64,000 nucleotides of DNA from assembly GCA_037951105.1 (NCBI GenBank), contig JBAMJV010010616.1, forward strand, positions 1 through 64,000, written 5' to 3'. Under the pieces are notes generated by a model, which had not been told where the DNA came from, searched no databases, and saw only the letters and a list, made by a program, of their open reading frames with translations. Position 1 is the stretch's first letter, and every line of letters begins with the position of its first letter. Both the position numbers and the translations under genes were made by a program. Source of the stretch: Echinarachnius parma. Taxonomy: Eukaryota > Echinodermata > Echinoidea > Clypeasteroida > Echinarachniidae. Shown piece after piece: positions 10,619 through 23,455 of the stretch.

Positions 10619-12088
10619 AAAATCATTTAAAACATGAGTAATTTAAAACACCTTGGACTTATGAACGTCTCCAGGTCTACATGACTATGCAAGGCAAGGG
10701 ATTATTTTTACAAAAATAACTTGTGAAAACTCTTGTTCAAATGGCAATCTATTACTAATTTGAATAGCTATTTGAAATACAAATTAAAAGCGCCTATGGT
10801 ATAATAATAATAATATGACAAATTTATATAGCGCTTAATGCAAACAAGCCATTAAGCGCTTTATAATTATACAGATTTATACAGTAACATTATTTGACTG
10901 TATATTCGGGGATATTCATTCAATGTTAAAGTGATCCAGGTAAAGTGTCTAACTCCACGAAAAATACTTGGAGCTTCCTCGTTTCTCTTCTGCCGTGTTG
11001 TTTAGCTTATGGTAAAAAAAGAATAAAATAGGGTTAGATTTGTTCAAATGTCCCTTTAGTATGAAGATAATTATCATTGAAAATCATTATTTGAAAAGCG
11101 TTGATCAACGCTTTTCCAAAAAAGTACAATTGTTGTAGCTAAACACATCCTAGCCAGCACGTGTGGGAAACATTCCAGACGCTACTGAACTTTGATCCAA
11201 CGTGCGCAAATTCCATGAATTCTGTACGGTCTGTAAACATACACGAGTGCGGATATCGTCAACGGCTGATTATTACGGTGAACCATTATTACTGCTACAA
11301 ATCCATGACAGGCCATCAGTATTCGGTGATAAAATATGAACTCAATATTCGTTTTTTCCACTAGGTTAACAGTGTTCGTTTTCTTTCAAACTTTCACAAA
11401 TCTTTAAATTGTATTTTACAATGATATTGATATAGGATTGAAGTCTCAAATGTAATTTTGTGCAATATCTGACACTTTACCTGAATCACTTTAAATAATT
11501 ATGAGCACGAAAACATAATAACACAATAATAAAACGTGACAATTCACAATACACATTTATTTTTTAGTTGGATATTTCAAACCAAATTACTTTTATTAAA
11601 AATTTGTTCAAATACTAATCTTATAAAGTATAAACACGTATTGTACAATTTGCAATAGAGTTTGCACAGGGGATATGAATTATAAAGTCGACATCTTACT
11701 CAATTGACACGGTAGTATCATGCACATACTAAAAAGCTAATACATATATAAATACAATAATCATCAACATCAGCGTTGGGAATAATTTTACATTTACAAT
11801 ACAACATGTTTTTTCTGTAGATTTTACAGTGCATTAGCACAATATAAAGAAATGACATCGATGGAAAAAAACTAAACTGATTATGGATATTGGGATCCTT
11901 TTCATATTACTGTTTAGTTGTTTTAGTAATATTTTGTATACAATTTTGTATCAGAGTTGTGTGATTTGTTATGTTTTTTTTTACAATAATGTTGAAATAT
12001 TACCTGGCCACATTAATTTTGTCTTGCCCTGGGCACGCGGGCAAGTGTTATTCTCGCCTTTATGGAGCCCTGCTTTTATGCTTTGTAG
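10619..12088. other. AT-rich intergenic DNA, no gene seen
   Basis: Contains the hairpin repeat at about 10797-10870 and otherwise unremarkable AT-rich sequence. Open frames are short and resemble nothing known. Confidence 0.5.
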
Positions 12089-12090
12089 TA

Positions 12091-12492
12091 TAGGTTTTCC
12101 CGCTCAATTTCGCGATTGTAACAATCAAATTGATATGGAGCAAACGAATTCGCGCGATTTGCGATCGCCGTGTCAAAGCAGCATTCGAATTCGAAAATAG
12201 TCGTTCAAAATCACGTCTGTGCAAGTGAATTTGCACAAAGAGCATACCTTTTCATCAATGGTCATTCAAAATCGCACGTAGTTCACGCTGGCGCTACTGC
12301 ACATTTGCGAATTCGAGTGCCCATAAATGAACTATCGTGACTATTCACGAAACCGTATGCGTATGCATGAATTCGTTTGCACTTATTTGGAATTTGAAAG
12401 ACCGATACCAACGATTATGCGGCAATGCGTGAATTTGAATGGCCCTTAATGAATTCGATTGAAAAAAGTGTCAAATTGAGCGGGAAAACCTA
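12091..12492. mobile_element. MITE, 402 bp, TA target duplication, TIR TAGGTTTTCCCGCTCAATTT
   Basis: The left end taggttttcccgctcaattt is mirrored by aaattgagcgggaaaaccta on the right, each flanked by TA (12089-12090, 12493-12494). The interior is full of short self-complementary phrases (gaattcg, cgaatt, tgcgaattc), so the whole unit can fold extensively. It is non-coding. Confidence 0.8.
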
Positions 12493-12995
12493 TATTTTAA
12501 GCATAATTTAGGGAGCACATTTATCAAAATAATTATATATATTTACATAATTCATACATTAAAAAAAAAGGTTTTCTACAACACACAAGCCTATGGATGT
12601 GATTTAAATCAGTGATGTTTTTTTTTTAAATCGAAGCGATTTAGATCGCGCCAAACCTGATCAATGTATTATACATGTTTATGTAAATATTATGAGACAG
12701 CTAGGGCTGACATCCAATGAGCAAAACCTGGATGAATTACAATTTATATATCAAACATTTTGATACAGTGGCGGCAACAAGTTAATTATTGTGTGGGACG
12801 AGATTGACAAAGATCTCATTCTGATCATATGGGTCTCATTAGTGATATCAAGTTCAATATAATACAAAAGAAGTAAAACAAAACATGAAATGCACTCCAT
12901 GATATTTCACTGATCATCAAGCTCAAGAACAACATTAATTTATGTCTGACTTCACAATACAACTGATTATTGTGGAAGTTTATTTGGTTAATACG

Positions 12996-13095
12996 TTAAA
13001 GAACAATGGGTGATTTCAAGTATGGTGTTGGGGTTAGTGTTAGTGTTGAGGATGAAAAACTGCCTCTAATCTGAGCTAAACACCAGCTTCCAGAT
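12996..13095. repeat. Dispersed repeat with caagtatggtgtt and ttagtgtt phrases
   Basis: The block gggtgatttcaagtatggtg, followed by gttagtgttagtgttgagg and ctaaacaccagc, recurs in several rearranged copies at 21410-21880. It is not coding. The rest of 12500-15540 holds a 10-12-bp tcctaacatt minisatellite (about 13614-13712) and otherwise no recognisable gene. Confidence 0.55.
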
Positions 13096-13613
13096 TATAT
13101 AAGAGTCTAAGGTCACGAACTTTTTAATCGTGATGACCTTGTAGTAATCGATCACAGTATCGCTAGTGTTTGTCAACACCAGAGACAAAATCACGCGAAC
13201 CCCCTTAAAATGGTGACGAAAACGCTTACATGGTTACGAATTAGAGAGCAAGCCGTAATGAAGACTTACCACATACATGTATTGCATACCATAATAAAAA
13301 CAAAACATTCAAATCATTCACTTGGTCGATACGATTTTAGTGGATATTCCCTATTTTTAGTGAAATTTGTAACTAAACTCGCAAGAAATGTGCGTGACTC
13401 TCTTCTAAAAATTGAATGCCCGCCGCGCGCGGAGACACATCGCTAGCGCTAGCGGTTTGCATAGCCGATGATGACGGCATAACTTGCAGTGGCAGCATGG
13501 TACAAGTTCCGAGTAAATACCGATAGTATGTGACATGTTATATAGTTTGATCAAATCTGTCACGTGATCACTAGGTGTTTGATGGCCCTACCGTGCGGGG
13601 GATGGACGGTCCT

Positions 13614-13712
13614 CAATTTCCTAACGATTCCGAACAATTCCTAACACTTTCCTAACAAATCCTAACATTTTCCTAACATTTTCCTAACATTTTCCTAACT
13701 TTCCTAACTTTG
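13614..13712. repeat. Minisatellite, tttcctaaca unit
   Basis: About nine imperfect copies of a 9-12-bp unit tttcctaaca(tt). They lie about 270 bp before a short atgtcacacgatgaag|gtaagt that looks like a first exon but whose continuation I could not support. Confidence 0.7.
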
Positions 13713-15549
13713 CTAACACGACCCTCAAGTGAGCATGCGCAGAAATCCTCTTACCCCATCCGGGCATTTTATAATTAAATTAACCCTTTTACTATGAAAC
13801 TCCGACATCTCCGTTGACATAATACATAGCCCTAAGTTTTTCGTAGGCAATAGGTTAGTTCACATACACAGCAGTGCTACTGATTTGCCGCGGTGTAATA
13901 CTGCGCGAGAGATGGATGTTACCTCAACTTCAAATTACCTCTAGTCTGCGTCTGTAGTGGTATAATTCGTCACAAAATGTCACACGATGAAGGTAAGTTC
14001 CCATGTTTTTAATTTATTGACTCTATTTTTACAATGAATGTTACTGTTCATAGATCATGTATCATGCGGAACGACGGGCCCATTCTGCATTCACCATAGC
14101 CTGGCCTAGCTACCAGTCCCGCCGCCCCGGCCCCGGTGGTCACGGTGGTGGTGCCTACACTCTACAGCCTAGGCCTAGCGCTGCCCTTATTTTCTGCAAT
14201 ACATTTTGAGCGTTGAAATCTCTCTTCTTATTATACTTTCCTACATGAATTTTGTACCATTGAAAAGCTTGCTTATTTCCCTTTATATTGGTGCCCCTTT
14301 CGTCATAATAGTTTTGAAATAATGTGCAATAAACCACTCTAGTCAGCCCAGTATTCAGGCACTTGTCTCGTCTTGGACTGGATGATGGACATGATGGATC
14401 CTATAAATATAATATTAATATCCTGACCATTTTATAATTAATACTTTGTCGTTGGTACTAAGTAATAGAATATGATAGATGTGAAAGCCAATTCAATTGT
14501 CTATGCACCTGAAATGTGAATATGAGTTTACTAGAGTGAATTGTTGCACATTGTATTGTCATGATTGTTATTGTCAATATCCAAAGTCAATTTACATGTA
14601 TTGTAAGTGAGTTCTGCATTTTGTTTGGATGTGTTTTGAATGAGGCGGTGACATTCTACAAGACATGCCCTCGGCATGACCACAACCTGTATATGGACGC
14701 GTGATGTAATTGCATGGTGAATATATAGAACATCTGTTATGTTAGTCATGCGGTTGGCGCTGGGCACATATTGGTAGCGAATGCTGAAGCGGTCATGCAT
14801 GCTAAAGCAATATGCCCCTCGACTGGAGGGGTGCATGAATAGTAGTTTGTCTTTGCTTTTATCTTCAGTCCAGGTGATTCATATCAGCCTAGCGGAGGCT
14901 ATTGCTGTTACAGTCAATTAAGATGGTTACAGTGCAGGGATTAATTGTAATCGGTCTAGATTTTCATTCTGCACAGTAGAATACAGTAGAATATTATCAA
15001 CTACAGTAACCTAACCAGGCGCCGTATCACAGTTACAACTACATGTAAACTGTAACACTGTAACACAGATGCATGTATGAGTATGACTATATGTGTACAT
15101 TTGATAGTTATTCATATAATTATGTATTTCTTTCCTGACTTTTTGTTGCAGGTTCTTGACAGAGATGTAGCAGCAGAAAGACCTGACTCGAACTGAATTT
15201 CGGAGCATGTGTGTCTACAGCTCTACAAGGAGGTAATTCTACCAAGAAACGGGCCAAAAGATATCCAGGAAAAGACCCTCACCATCCCCCAGCTCATCAT
15301 GAATATCTTCACCCTTAATCAGCAGCTGGTGGAAGGCAGCCTGCAAGTAAAGACACAGTCAGACCTTTGCACAGAGAACAACACCACTGTCAGCAACTGG
15401 TAAGATATAAGTACAATTTGTTACATTTGGTAGTATTGAAATCCCTGGTCAAAATCTACAGCCAGGAATGATGACAAGACAAAGCTTTAGGGAAAACAAA
15501 ACTTTAATCTGCCAACTAGGCGAAAACATGTCAACAACACAGGACTCGG

Positions 15550-15753
15550 CAGGGGCGGATCTAGCTTTTTGCTAAGGGGGGGGGGGGGGGGGGTTTGACC
15601 CAATGACGATGCGGATACTGTGTGGGTCTGGACCCATGATGGCGTTTTTCTATGCACATCACATTTTCACTTGGCAGCGGCCAAGGGGTGGGGGGGGGGG
15701 GGGGGGGGTTAAACCCCCTAACCCCCCCCCCCCCCCCCGGAGATCTGCCACTG
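15550..15753. mobile_element. G/C-tract MITE, 204 bp, 5-bp target duplication CTCGG
   Basis: The left end caggggcggatctagc and right end agatctgccactg are imperfect inverted termini. The flanks are ctcgg at 15545-15549 and 15754-15758. Inside are a G tract, the phrase gacccaatgacgatgcgg, a second G tract and a C tract. It is the same family as 18243-18540. Confidence 0.8.
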
Positions 15754-16599
15754 CTCGGAACTCAGAGTCCCGATCACAATAACGATAATCCCAATCATGA
15801 TTAGCGATAGCAATACATTACAGTATAAATTATAAGAAACTGAATTTCCCCTACTCCTGATTTGAAAAATGGCAATTTAAATGCCTTGATCAACTAGCAA
15901 ACAAAATTGTGCTTCTGATGCAGTCAAGTGTATTATATTCCGTGATTGTATTTCATAAAAGAAAATATATGTCTCTAATATAAAATAACCTTGTACAAAG
16001 CAAGGCAGTTAAATAAAAACCATCAATAATCAATTACAAGATGAATGTTCTCTCATATCTACTGGAAGACGGGAACATCACACATTTTCTACACCCTCTC
16101 TTTGAAGATGGTTATGTGCAAAGGACTTTGCAGTTATTCCTACCCGAGTCTATGGAAACTTCCAGTGAGCCTGTGCCCAACTATAACATTTGTATTTTCA
16201 TTACATAATTTTAAGAGAAAAAAAATTATATTTTACTTCCTGACTGATTATTTTTTTCAAGCAAGCCTCCTATTTCATGATACGTCACTAATTGTTTGAA
16301 ATAATTGTTTCTTATTTGTTCATTTTGGTCATATTTCAGGTGGAACAAGTGTCGGGAACGAACCAGACAGATACAGGTGGGCAGTGCAGGTGGTATGACC
16401 CTCAACCATGGTCAGTCTGTTTGGACAAGTTGATCCAAACATCATTGGGACTATCACAGGCACATGTAGCTCCTTCCCCTTCATTGCCTTCAAGCCAGCT
16501 GACATCATCGTGGCAGGGTAGCTGTAGGAGAAAAAAGACTCTCAAGGAGCATGACGAATGATCGGCACTTCACTGCAATGTCGTTCGAAGCAAGCCGGA

Positions 16600-16998
16600 A
16601 TGGACTATAAGAAGACAGCCGTGGACTGGGCGAACTTCACCTGCGACCTCTTCAACAAGTTCGTCCACGAGACCTGCAATAACCCGCGTCCGGTTGTGCT
16701 GCAGGGTGACTAGGTGGAGATCGACGAGTCGCTGTTCGGCATGAAGGTGAAGTACCACTGTGGCAATGGCAAAAAGGGAGTCAAGATCTGGGTGTTTAGC
16801 CCCGTCGAGCGCGCGACAAACAGGCTTGTACTCTACCCGGTTGACAGCCGCAACAAGGAGACCCTCCTGGGGATCTTTCAGCGCAACGTTGTCCCCGGAT
16901 CCACGATCTACAGTGACGGTTTGGCCGCGTACAACTGTCTGAACGACCTGGGGTACCGCTACTTCTCCGTCATCCATAAGGATGCCACAAATTGTTAG
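16600..16998 (+). pseudogene. Merlin (IS1016/ISXO2-like) transposase fossil
   Basis: The frame from 16600 reads a helical segment (KKTAVDWANFTCDLFNKF), a TAG at 16711-16713, then VEIDESLFGMKVKYHCG, IWVFSPVERATNRLVLYPVD and GSTIYSDGLAAYNCLNDLGY before stopping at 16996-16998. These are the signature blocks of the ISXO2-like DDE domain: the first Asp in EIDES, the second in IYSDG. Metazoan Merlin elements carry this domain. The in-frame stop and the missing C-terminal third, with the last catalytic acidic residue, mark it as dead. It is clearly more GC-rich than its AT-rich flanks. No TIRs were found. Confidence 0.82.
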
Positions 16999-17033
16999 TA
17001 TATACAGTGGCAGGTATTTTTGTCATTGTAAAT

Positions 17034-17100
17034 ATATGCCAGCAAAGTGACTGGCAGCATTGTGTTTTCAGGTTGTGCGTCTGTTCATCTGTAGGTACTT
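17034..17100. mobile_element. Fragment of the GGAGGCAT-ended element
   Basis: The phrase gccagcaaagtgactggcag followed by cattgtgttttcaggttgtg is a diverged match to the left end of the element at 6900. Only the terminal ~65 bp are present; the next MITE begins just after it. Confidence 0.5.
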
Positions 17101-17108
17101 CAGCTCTT

Positions 17109-17272
17109 GGTCACGTTGCAGAAAGAGATACAATTGATTGTAAGTAAAGATATATTGTAAGTCTTGTCATGTGTTCTGGATGCGCAAATCTGATTGGTTG
17201 ATACGCTCAAATTTTCTGACTTACAATCAATCGTAACTTACAATTGGTTGTATCTCTTTCTGCAACGGGGCA
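17109..17272. mobile_element. MITE, ~164 bp, TIR around CGTTGCAGAAAGA
   Basis: The left arm cacgttgcagaaagagatac and right arm gtatctctttctgcaacggg are inverted, with acaatNgNttgtaagt repeated inside both arms. A better-preserved copy lies at 63534-63689. It is non-coding. Confidence 0.75.
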
Positions 17273-18242
17273 CTTGTCTCGTTATGGCTTTATCTTGGTA
17301 CCTAAATGTATTTGTTGATAAAGGGGTGTCATGTTTATAACAGCTTCTGACCATCTTAAACATTCAAATGGTTTTGGGGGACAAACAATCATGAGATTGT
17401 ACTTCTAGCTCTGTCGACAGAGCTCATGTCTAGGTATCTTGTTTCTTAGGTTCCAATCCCAGGGAAAACCCTTTTCTTTCATTTTCGATTATATTATTTA
17501 TTTATGGTGAGTTTCTCATTTTAATTTTTAAGTAAATATAAAAATGGACTCACAATCTCATGAGATTCCAGATTAGAAGATTAAATTTAGTATCCTCTTT
17601 AGCTGGCATCTTCAAGTTCAGTAAAGCATGCTATAAGTTACTGAAAGGATACTATCTACAAGCTTGTGAAATGTTAAACTTCACAGTGGGCCAGTATTCA
17701 TGTAATGTAAGAAAAATAATCACTTTTTTAGTCTAACTCTAGGGCTTATCTTCTTTCTATCCTTAATTAATTTATCATGGATTATTGAAAGGCTTAGATT
17801 ATTGTCAGCTTTTCACAAAGTTAAAAGTAAAATCACGATGTTAACCACAAATCTGATTGAATAACTGTAATTGGGCTTAACCAATGATAAATCTTATATT
17901 TGGTTTGTGATTATCAAGTACAACCACAAAATACAACTATGGGTAGGCAGATGCTACACTATTTGAATTTGTGTATCGTCTGTTTATTATTTTGAGCTCT
18001 AAATATCAATATATATATCAATATAATTCCACTCAAAGATAATACAAGTCCTAATCTGTTTAAACTAGCTCTTATATTCTTAAATTGGGCTTACAAAAGG
18101 ACAGTTTTATAAGTGCATTAAATGAATTGTAAAGTGAATTGAAAAAGTAAATGAATTGCTGTAATATTATTTTGGGTTTTTAACTGTTAGTGGCCACAGA
18201 GCTCATTATAATGGGGGAAAACTGTTTGTTGACAATATATCA
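17273..18242. other. AT-rich intergenic DNA, no gene seen
   Basis: Low GC with short open frames only. I recognise no repeat family or protein similarity here. Confidence 0.45.
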
Positions 18243-18540
18243 CAGGGGCGGATCTAGCTTTTTGCTAAGGGTGGGCTTGACCCAATGACGATGCAGAGCA
18301 TCGTCCACTTGCCACGAAGCGGCGAATTTTTTTTGGTATTTTGAATCCCCGTAAGGGATTTTTTTTTGTCACTTACATCCACTTGCCACGAAGCGGCGAT
18401 TTTTTTTGCTATTTTGAACCCCCGTAAGTGATTTTTTTTTCACCTTTTTCCACTTGTTTTCACTGATACATTTTCCAAGGGGGGGGGGGGGTTTAAACCC
18501 CCTAAACCCCCCCCCCCCCCCCCCCGTAGATCCGCCACTG
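18243..18540. mobile_element. G/C-tract MITE, 298 bp, 5-bp target duplication TATCA
   Basis: The left end caggggcggatctagc and right end gtagatccgccactg are inverted termini, flanked by tatca at 18238-18242 and 18541-18545. Inside, the phrase cacttgccacgaagcggcga is duplicated, then G11 and a C tract. It shares both ends with 15550-15753. Confidence 0.85.
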
Positions 18541-19029
18541 TATCAAGATCTGTTTGATAGATGAACATGAAAACCTTTCCATTTAAAGGGCAAGTGTAAT
18601 TATCTCGCTAAAGGGAACCACGATTGAGGAATTTCATCACAAAGAAATTATACAACTGAATTCTTGCCATAAGATATTTCAAATCTGTACACAGTGTATC
18701 CCTAAGAGAAGAAACCAGAGTTTGACAGTTAATTATAAATATGTTTAATATAAATTTATCGATTTTGATCGGCTTATATTTTTAGTCAGAAGCCGGAATA
18801 TATTATGAATTCTGGCTTGGATTTTATTTAGTTTGATGCATATGAGGTTATCATTTCATCTCGTTTTATATTGATGTATTGTTTAGGAGATGGGTTTGTG
18901 TTTGTTGTTGCGAACAAGTTTACAATTTTGAGTTACACTGTTTGTTAGTTACAGCATCTTTATTAAACAATTATTCTTTGGTTTTATTACACCTCAAGTT
19001 TTGAGTGTCTATTTTTTCTATGTTTTGAA

Positions 19030-19290
19030 CTGTTTGTGTGGGTATGTGTATGGTTGTGTGTATGCATATGTGTATGTTGTGTGTGTTCTTATATGTATGG
19101 TTCTGTGTGTGTTTGCAGATGTGTATGTGTGTATGGCTGTGTGCATATGTGTATGATTGTGTGCATGTGTGTATGTATGTTTGTGCGTGCGTGCGACGGT
19201 GCGTGTGTGTTAACGGATGTGTGTGTGTGAATGTTTGTTTGTTGTTTGTATGTGCATGCGTGTGTGAATGTTTGTTTGTTTGATAACTAA
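19030..19290. repeat. Degenerate GT-rich microsatellite
   Basis: Imperfect tgtgtatg / gtgtgtgt repeats. The Cys/Val-rich reading frames here are repeat artefacts. Confidence 0.85.
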
Positions 19291-19496
19291 TATTATAAGT
19301 AATAGTTTCAAGAATTGCGATAATATAACAGTAAATTGTTTTTAAAACATCACAAATTAGTGTTCAATATATATTCACAAGAAGAACGTCAAGAAATATA
19401 TATATATATATTAACTTCCTTGCTCTCCTTTAAAGAAACAATCGTTATGTAAATTGTATTTGATTTAGGCAAAGATTCAAATAATACAATTATTAA

Positions 19497-19828
19497 TAGG
19501 GGTTCAACCCCCCCCCCCCCCCCTTTACAAAATGTAAGTGGTCTTTCACTGACAGCCCCTCGAAAAATCATCACCTACACTGCCCCCTCGAAAAATCTTC
19601 TCAAACACCGCCCCCCCCCTTGAAAAATCTTCACCATCACCACCCCTCGAAAATACTTCACCAACACCCCCCCCCCCTCGAAAAAACTTCACCGACACCC
19701 CCCCCCCCTCAAAAATCCTCACCAACACTCCCCCCCCTCCCCCCTCAAAAAATCGGCCGCACCAACCCCCTCTTAAATTTTGGTCGACAAATAATCCCCC
19801 CCTTGCAAAATCATGGGTACGCCACTAA
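19497..19828. mobile_element. C-tract repeat with ~26-33-bp tcgaaaaatcttcacc units
   Basis: About nine units of cccctcgaaaaatcttcacc with C runs of variable length. It begins ggggttcaaccccc and ends catgggtacgccact, the same ends as the locus at 9935-10195. It looks like an internally expanded copy of that family. Confidence 0.6.
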
Positions 19829-20189
19829 TTATGTGTATAATTATTTATACAACAGTTAACAAAAAAGGGGAAATACAATCGACTTTCAAAAATGCAAACA
19901 AGAACAATAACTAATCTGCATTTTCAGGCAATTGGATTTGCATTGGAAATCATATTGTTTTACTTGCCCCGGACAATTGGGCAAGTGGGAATTAAGGGAC
20001 CTCTGTAAGCGGTGAGGTTTGCAAACTAGGGAAGATTCAGAAGAATGTCTAGAATTCCCGGAATTTAAGCTATTTTGTTGATTTTTCCACAGTTTTTCTC
20101 ATTTTTTTCTCTTCTCCCCTCTCTTTCCCTCTTCCTTTTCTCTTTTTCCCCTCTCTTTTTCCCCTTTTCCCCCCTCCGGGCAGGCCATT

Positions 20190-20300
20190 ATGCCCTGGCC
20201 CTGAGCGAGTGGGTAAGGCCGGTCGCACGTGTATCACTTACTAAGATAATTGTTAGAAGTGGGTTCGAGTCCCCGGTGCGGTATTTTTTTTTTTTTTTTT
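20190..20300 (+). repeat. tRNA-derived SINE head
   Basis: A tRNA-Ser-like A box (gagcgagtgggtaaggc) and a good B box (gggttcgagtccc, 20261-20273) are followed by a T18 run that would terminate Pol III. The acceptor stem does not pair, so it is not a working tRNA gene. A pyrimidine-rich tract (20095-20175) precedes it. Confidence 0.55.
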
Positions 20301-20479
20301 GCCATTATTCACAAAACAATTCGTACAGTTTTTAACTCAATTATAAGTTCACTGTAATCAAATGTCAAAGATGTACAAACAATTCCCAGTATATAGATTA
20401 CGTACAGGATCCTCTACGTGGATAGTGTGTGTGTGTGGGGGGAGGGGGGGGGGGGGGGGGGGGGGGGGGGCAACAAATA

Positions 20480-22260
20480 ATCATCATGAATCACGATGTT
20501 TCAAATATAAACTAATGACAACATGATTCTGATCTTTCTCATTCTCATCATCGAACTGAAAAGATGTAAACTAATTTTTGTTTTAAAGTAGTAGTCATTC
20601 ATAAGCTTTTTTAAAACATAGAAGCTAGAACGTATAATTATTTAGAAAAAAACATTATGGTTTTGAAAATAAGCTGCCTCAAAAGTCAGTAACATTTTTG
20701 CAAGAATCACAGGAATTAACCACCTCTGTATGATATTGTACATGTGGCTCGACAAGGCTGGGGGCCATTATCCCCCCCCCCCCCCCCCCCACCTCCGAGA
20801 TTTGTTTTATTGCTCCAAACCGTAAAGCTCGGACCTACCGTTACTAAATCACGTTACGAAATCCCGAAAATCGCTCAATTTCGTGATGTGTGTACAAAAC
20901 AACTGCCAATATAAGTTTTCGTTCAAAATAGATACATCGTTGGTTTGGTCTGGTTTACATTTGTAGTGTAATTTGTTTTGGTGTTCAAACAGTTAAATTA
21001 TAGTTAGAAATTAAACAAACAACACAAACAATACATGCAGAAGTATAAAAACAAAGAAATAATTTTGTACATAAAATAATTCATTATAAAAACAATAAAA
21101 CACATAAGGAAGAAACTGGCTATTCCAATTTGTTTTGATGAATTATTATTCTATTCCAAAATAATGGTCTAAATAATTCATGTAGTGAAAAATGTGAATA
21201 TCAGATTTATGGGTAAAAATATGAATTGTATGACCTTATTTGCGTAAATTACTATAGATATTCAAATTAATACATTCATAAAAATTAAGATTTTCATTGG
21301 GTTTATAAACTTCACTTAAGTAAAATTTCACAAATTATCTAGGTTGATACCCTTTTTACATGCTTAGACAAACGAAAACACCACCATTTTAGTTCAGAAT
21401 TGTGATTTTAATGCCCACCTACCAACAGTAACACTAACACCAGCTCGATCTGTACTTGAAATGACTTTAATTTCGATCCCTATGGAAGTTGTTATCTCTA
21501 TGGAGTTTTGCGTATACATGCTCAACACTAACACTACTGGGCAGATTAGCAGACGACGCTAAACACCAGCAACCACGTGGCACTGCCGGAAGTACGAGGT
21601 CAAACCTCTAACACAACTCATTTCAAGTACGGTGTTAAGGCTGCAGTTAGTGTTTAATAAACACTAAAACTAGCTCAACACCATCTACGATAGTATATTG
21701 CCATATCAATAAACACCGCCTGTCGGAAACGGAAGTTTGTACAACGGTGAAATCAGAGGTCATCATGTTAACACCATCCTAACACTAAGTCATTTCAAGT
21801 ATGGTGTTTAAGCCCGATTTAGTGTTTAATAAACACTAACACCAGGTTTAAACACCATACTTGAAATCACCCGCTTCCGGGCCTTGATTAATATATTATA
21901 AATCTCACTAAAATGGTAAGATTCAATTGATACAAGTTTGCTGATGGCTAAAATCAGTTAAAAATTGCTACAAAATGTACATAATATATACAAAAGAGAA
22001 TACAATTGATCACTTCAAGAGAGATAAAAGCATTTCTCTTCAGATTTATAATTTATCAGTTAAAAGACCTGATTTTTTTTAAATGCACTGCCAAATATTT
22101 CTTGCAGTCCTTTAAATTACACATGATAATACACTACTACTACTAATAATAGTTATGGTAATAATGATATTAAACCCTATTATAATGCCAAAAGTTACAG
22201 TTAAATTTCAACGCTCAGTAAAGAAGAAAAATAGAGGAAATAAAGTTAAAAATAGTTTTT
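20480..22260. other. AT-rich DNA with a local repeat block, no gene seen
   Basis: Contains a C tract at about 20772-20790. A block at 21410-21880 has phrases such as catttcaagtacggtgtta, gtgtttaataaacactaa and aacaccat repeated two to three times in both orientations. It is the same family as 12996-13095. Confidence 0.5.
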
Positions 22261-22648
22261 AACCTAATGACACCTAAAGTTAACGGACGTTGTCTGCACG
22301 CGGGTGGGGATGAGCAGGGACATGCTTGGGTTCAGCGGGCAGAACCCCCACACGCTTTTGGATTTCGCTGTTTTGAGAAGTCAAGATGTGGGTAACAGTG
22401 AATCTTTTCTTGCACGTCTTAGACTTAAATATTTAGTACATATTGCAAGCACCTTGATGGAACCCTGAATGGGATATTTCCGTGGGCAAAGCAAGAATTC
22501 ACGAATGAGTGGGTACAGGGAACGGGTCAAAGAGCCTTACTTGTGGTCCAGAGGGCGCAGCCCCAGGAAGATCTTGGATTTGGGCAGCTTACCTTTACGT
22601 CCGATTGCATAGCTATTGGATGCAGCGTATACTATATGAGGTTGAATT

Positions 22649-23455
22649 CAGGGGCGTCGATCCGTTTTTGCGATTGGGGGGGGGGGGGGGGGGGGGGGGG
22701 CGAAATTTGAATTTTTTTCCAGAGTGACCACTGAGAGAGTTAAAAGCCCCACATTGGCATGCCCGGAAGTTTTATTATGCGCTCATTGAAAGTGTCTTGA
22801 TGGCTTGAAGACCTGATTTGGGGGCAATAATGGGGGTCCAGGGGGCGGAGCCCCCGGAAGCTTTTAGATTTCAGACATTTGCAACTCCTATACTATTGTA
22901 TAAAATAGTGAACCTACTCGTAACGTATTTTTAAAGGGCATAGCGAGGAAAAGATTGAGCCTTGCATGAGATGGATCCACGTGATCATGTATACTATAGA
23001 GCCATCGATATAGTCTAGGGCATTGGGCTCCTATGAAACTAAGCAAGGGCGTCAACAACTTCTCACAAGTTGAGGGGAGACATTGCGAGGAAGCGAAGCG
23101 ACCGAGCGGGGGAGGGTGTGGGAGGTGTGCGTTTGAGAAATTACGCTGCCCAACACATTTCAAAAAGTGAGTTCCCGCAACCCAAATGAAACTTGCAATA
23201 TGAGAAACTGTATGCAAAAAAGAGATTTACAGTCATTTTCAAACTAAAAAACGGCTATTTTGAAGATTAATTATTGATAAATGTGTCTTTCCCCTCTTTG
23301 GCATTATATCACTCGATTTTTTTCTTCCTCATTTTCGGAATTATTGGGGGGCGAAATGATATGTTCGCCCCCCAATATTTTCATGGGGGGGGGGGGGGGG
23401 CGACCGCCCCCTGCCCCCCCCCCCCCCCCCCCCCCCCCCAGGATCGACGCCCCTG
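22649..23455. mobile_element. hAT-like MITE, 807 bp, perfect 8-bp target duplication
   Basis: The left terminus CAGGGGCGTCGATCC is exactly mirrored by GGATCGACGCCCCTG at the right. The flanks are GTTGAATT at 22641-22648 and 23456-23463. An 8-bp duplication and CAG...CTG ends are hAT hallmarks. Long G and C tracts sit just inside both ends (22676-22700; 23387-23439). The interior phrase ggtccagggggcggagcccc has a relative outside the element at about 22540, so an older related copy probably lies to its left. No transposase is seen. Confidence 0.88.

Noticed and set aside
13977..15405. Possible gene: first exon at 13977-13992 (atgtcacacgatgaag, good donor) joined to a frame at 15209-15402
   Set aside because: The acceptor region before 15209 has stops in all three frames and the later frame matches nothing convincingly. 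It may be an old Merlin 5' piece or a non-coding transcript.
16045..16230. Short frame beginning MNVLSYLLEDGN in plus orientation
   Set aside because: Plausible composition but no splice partner, no family match and no neighbouring support.
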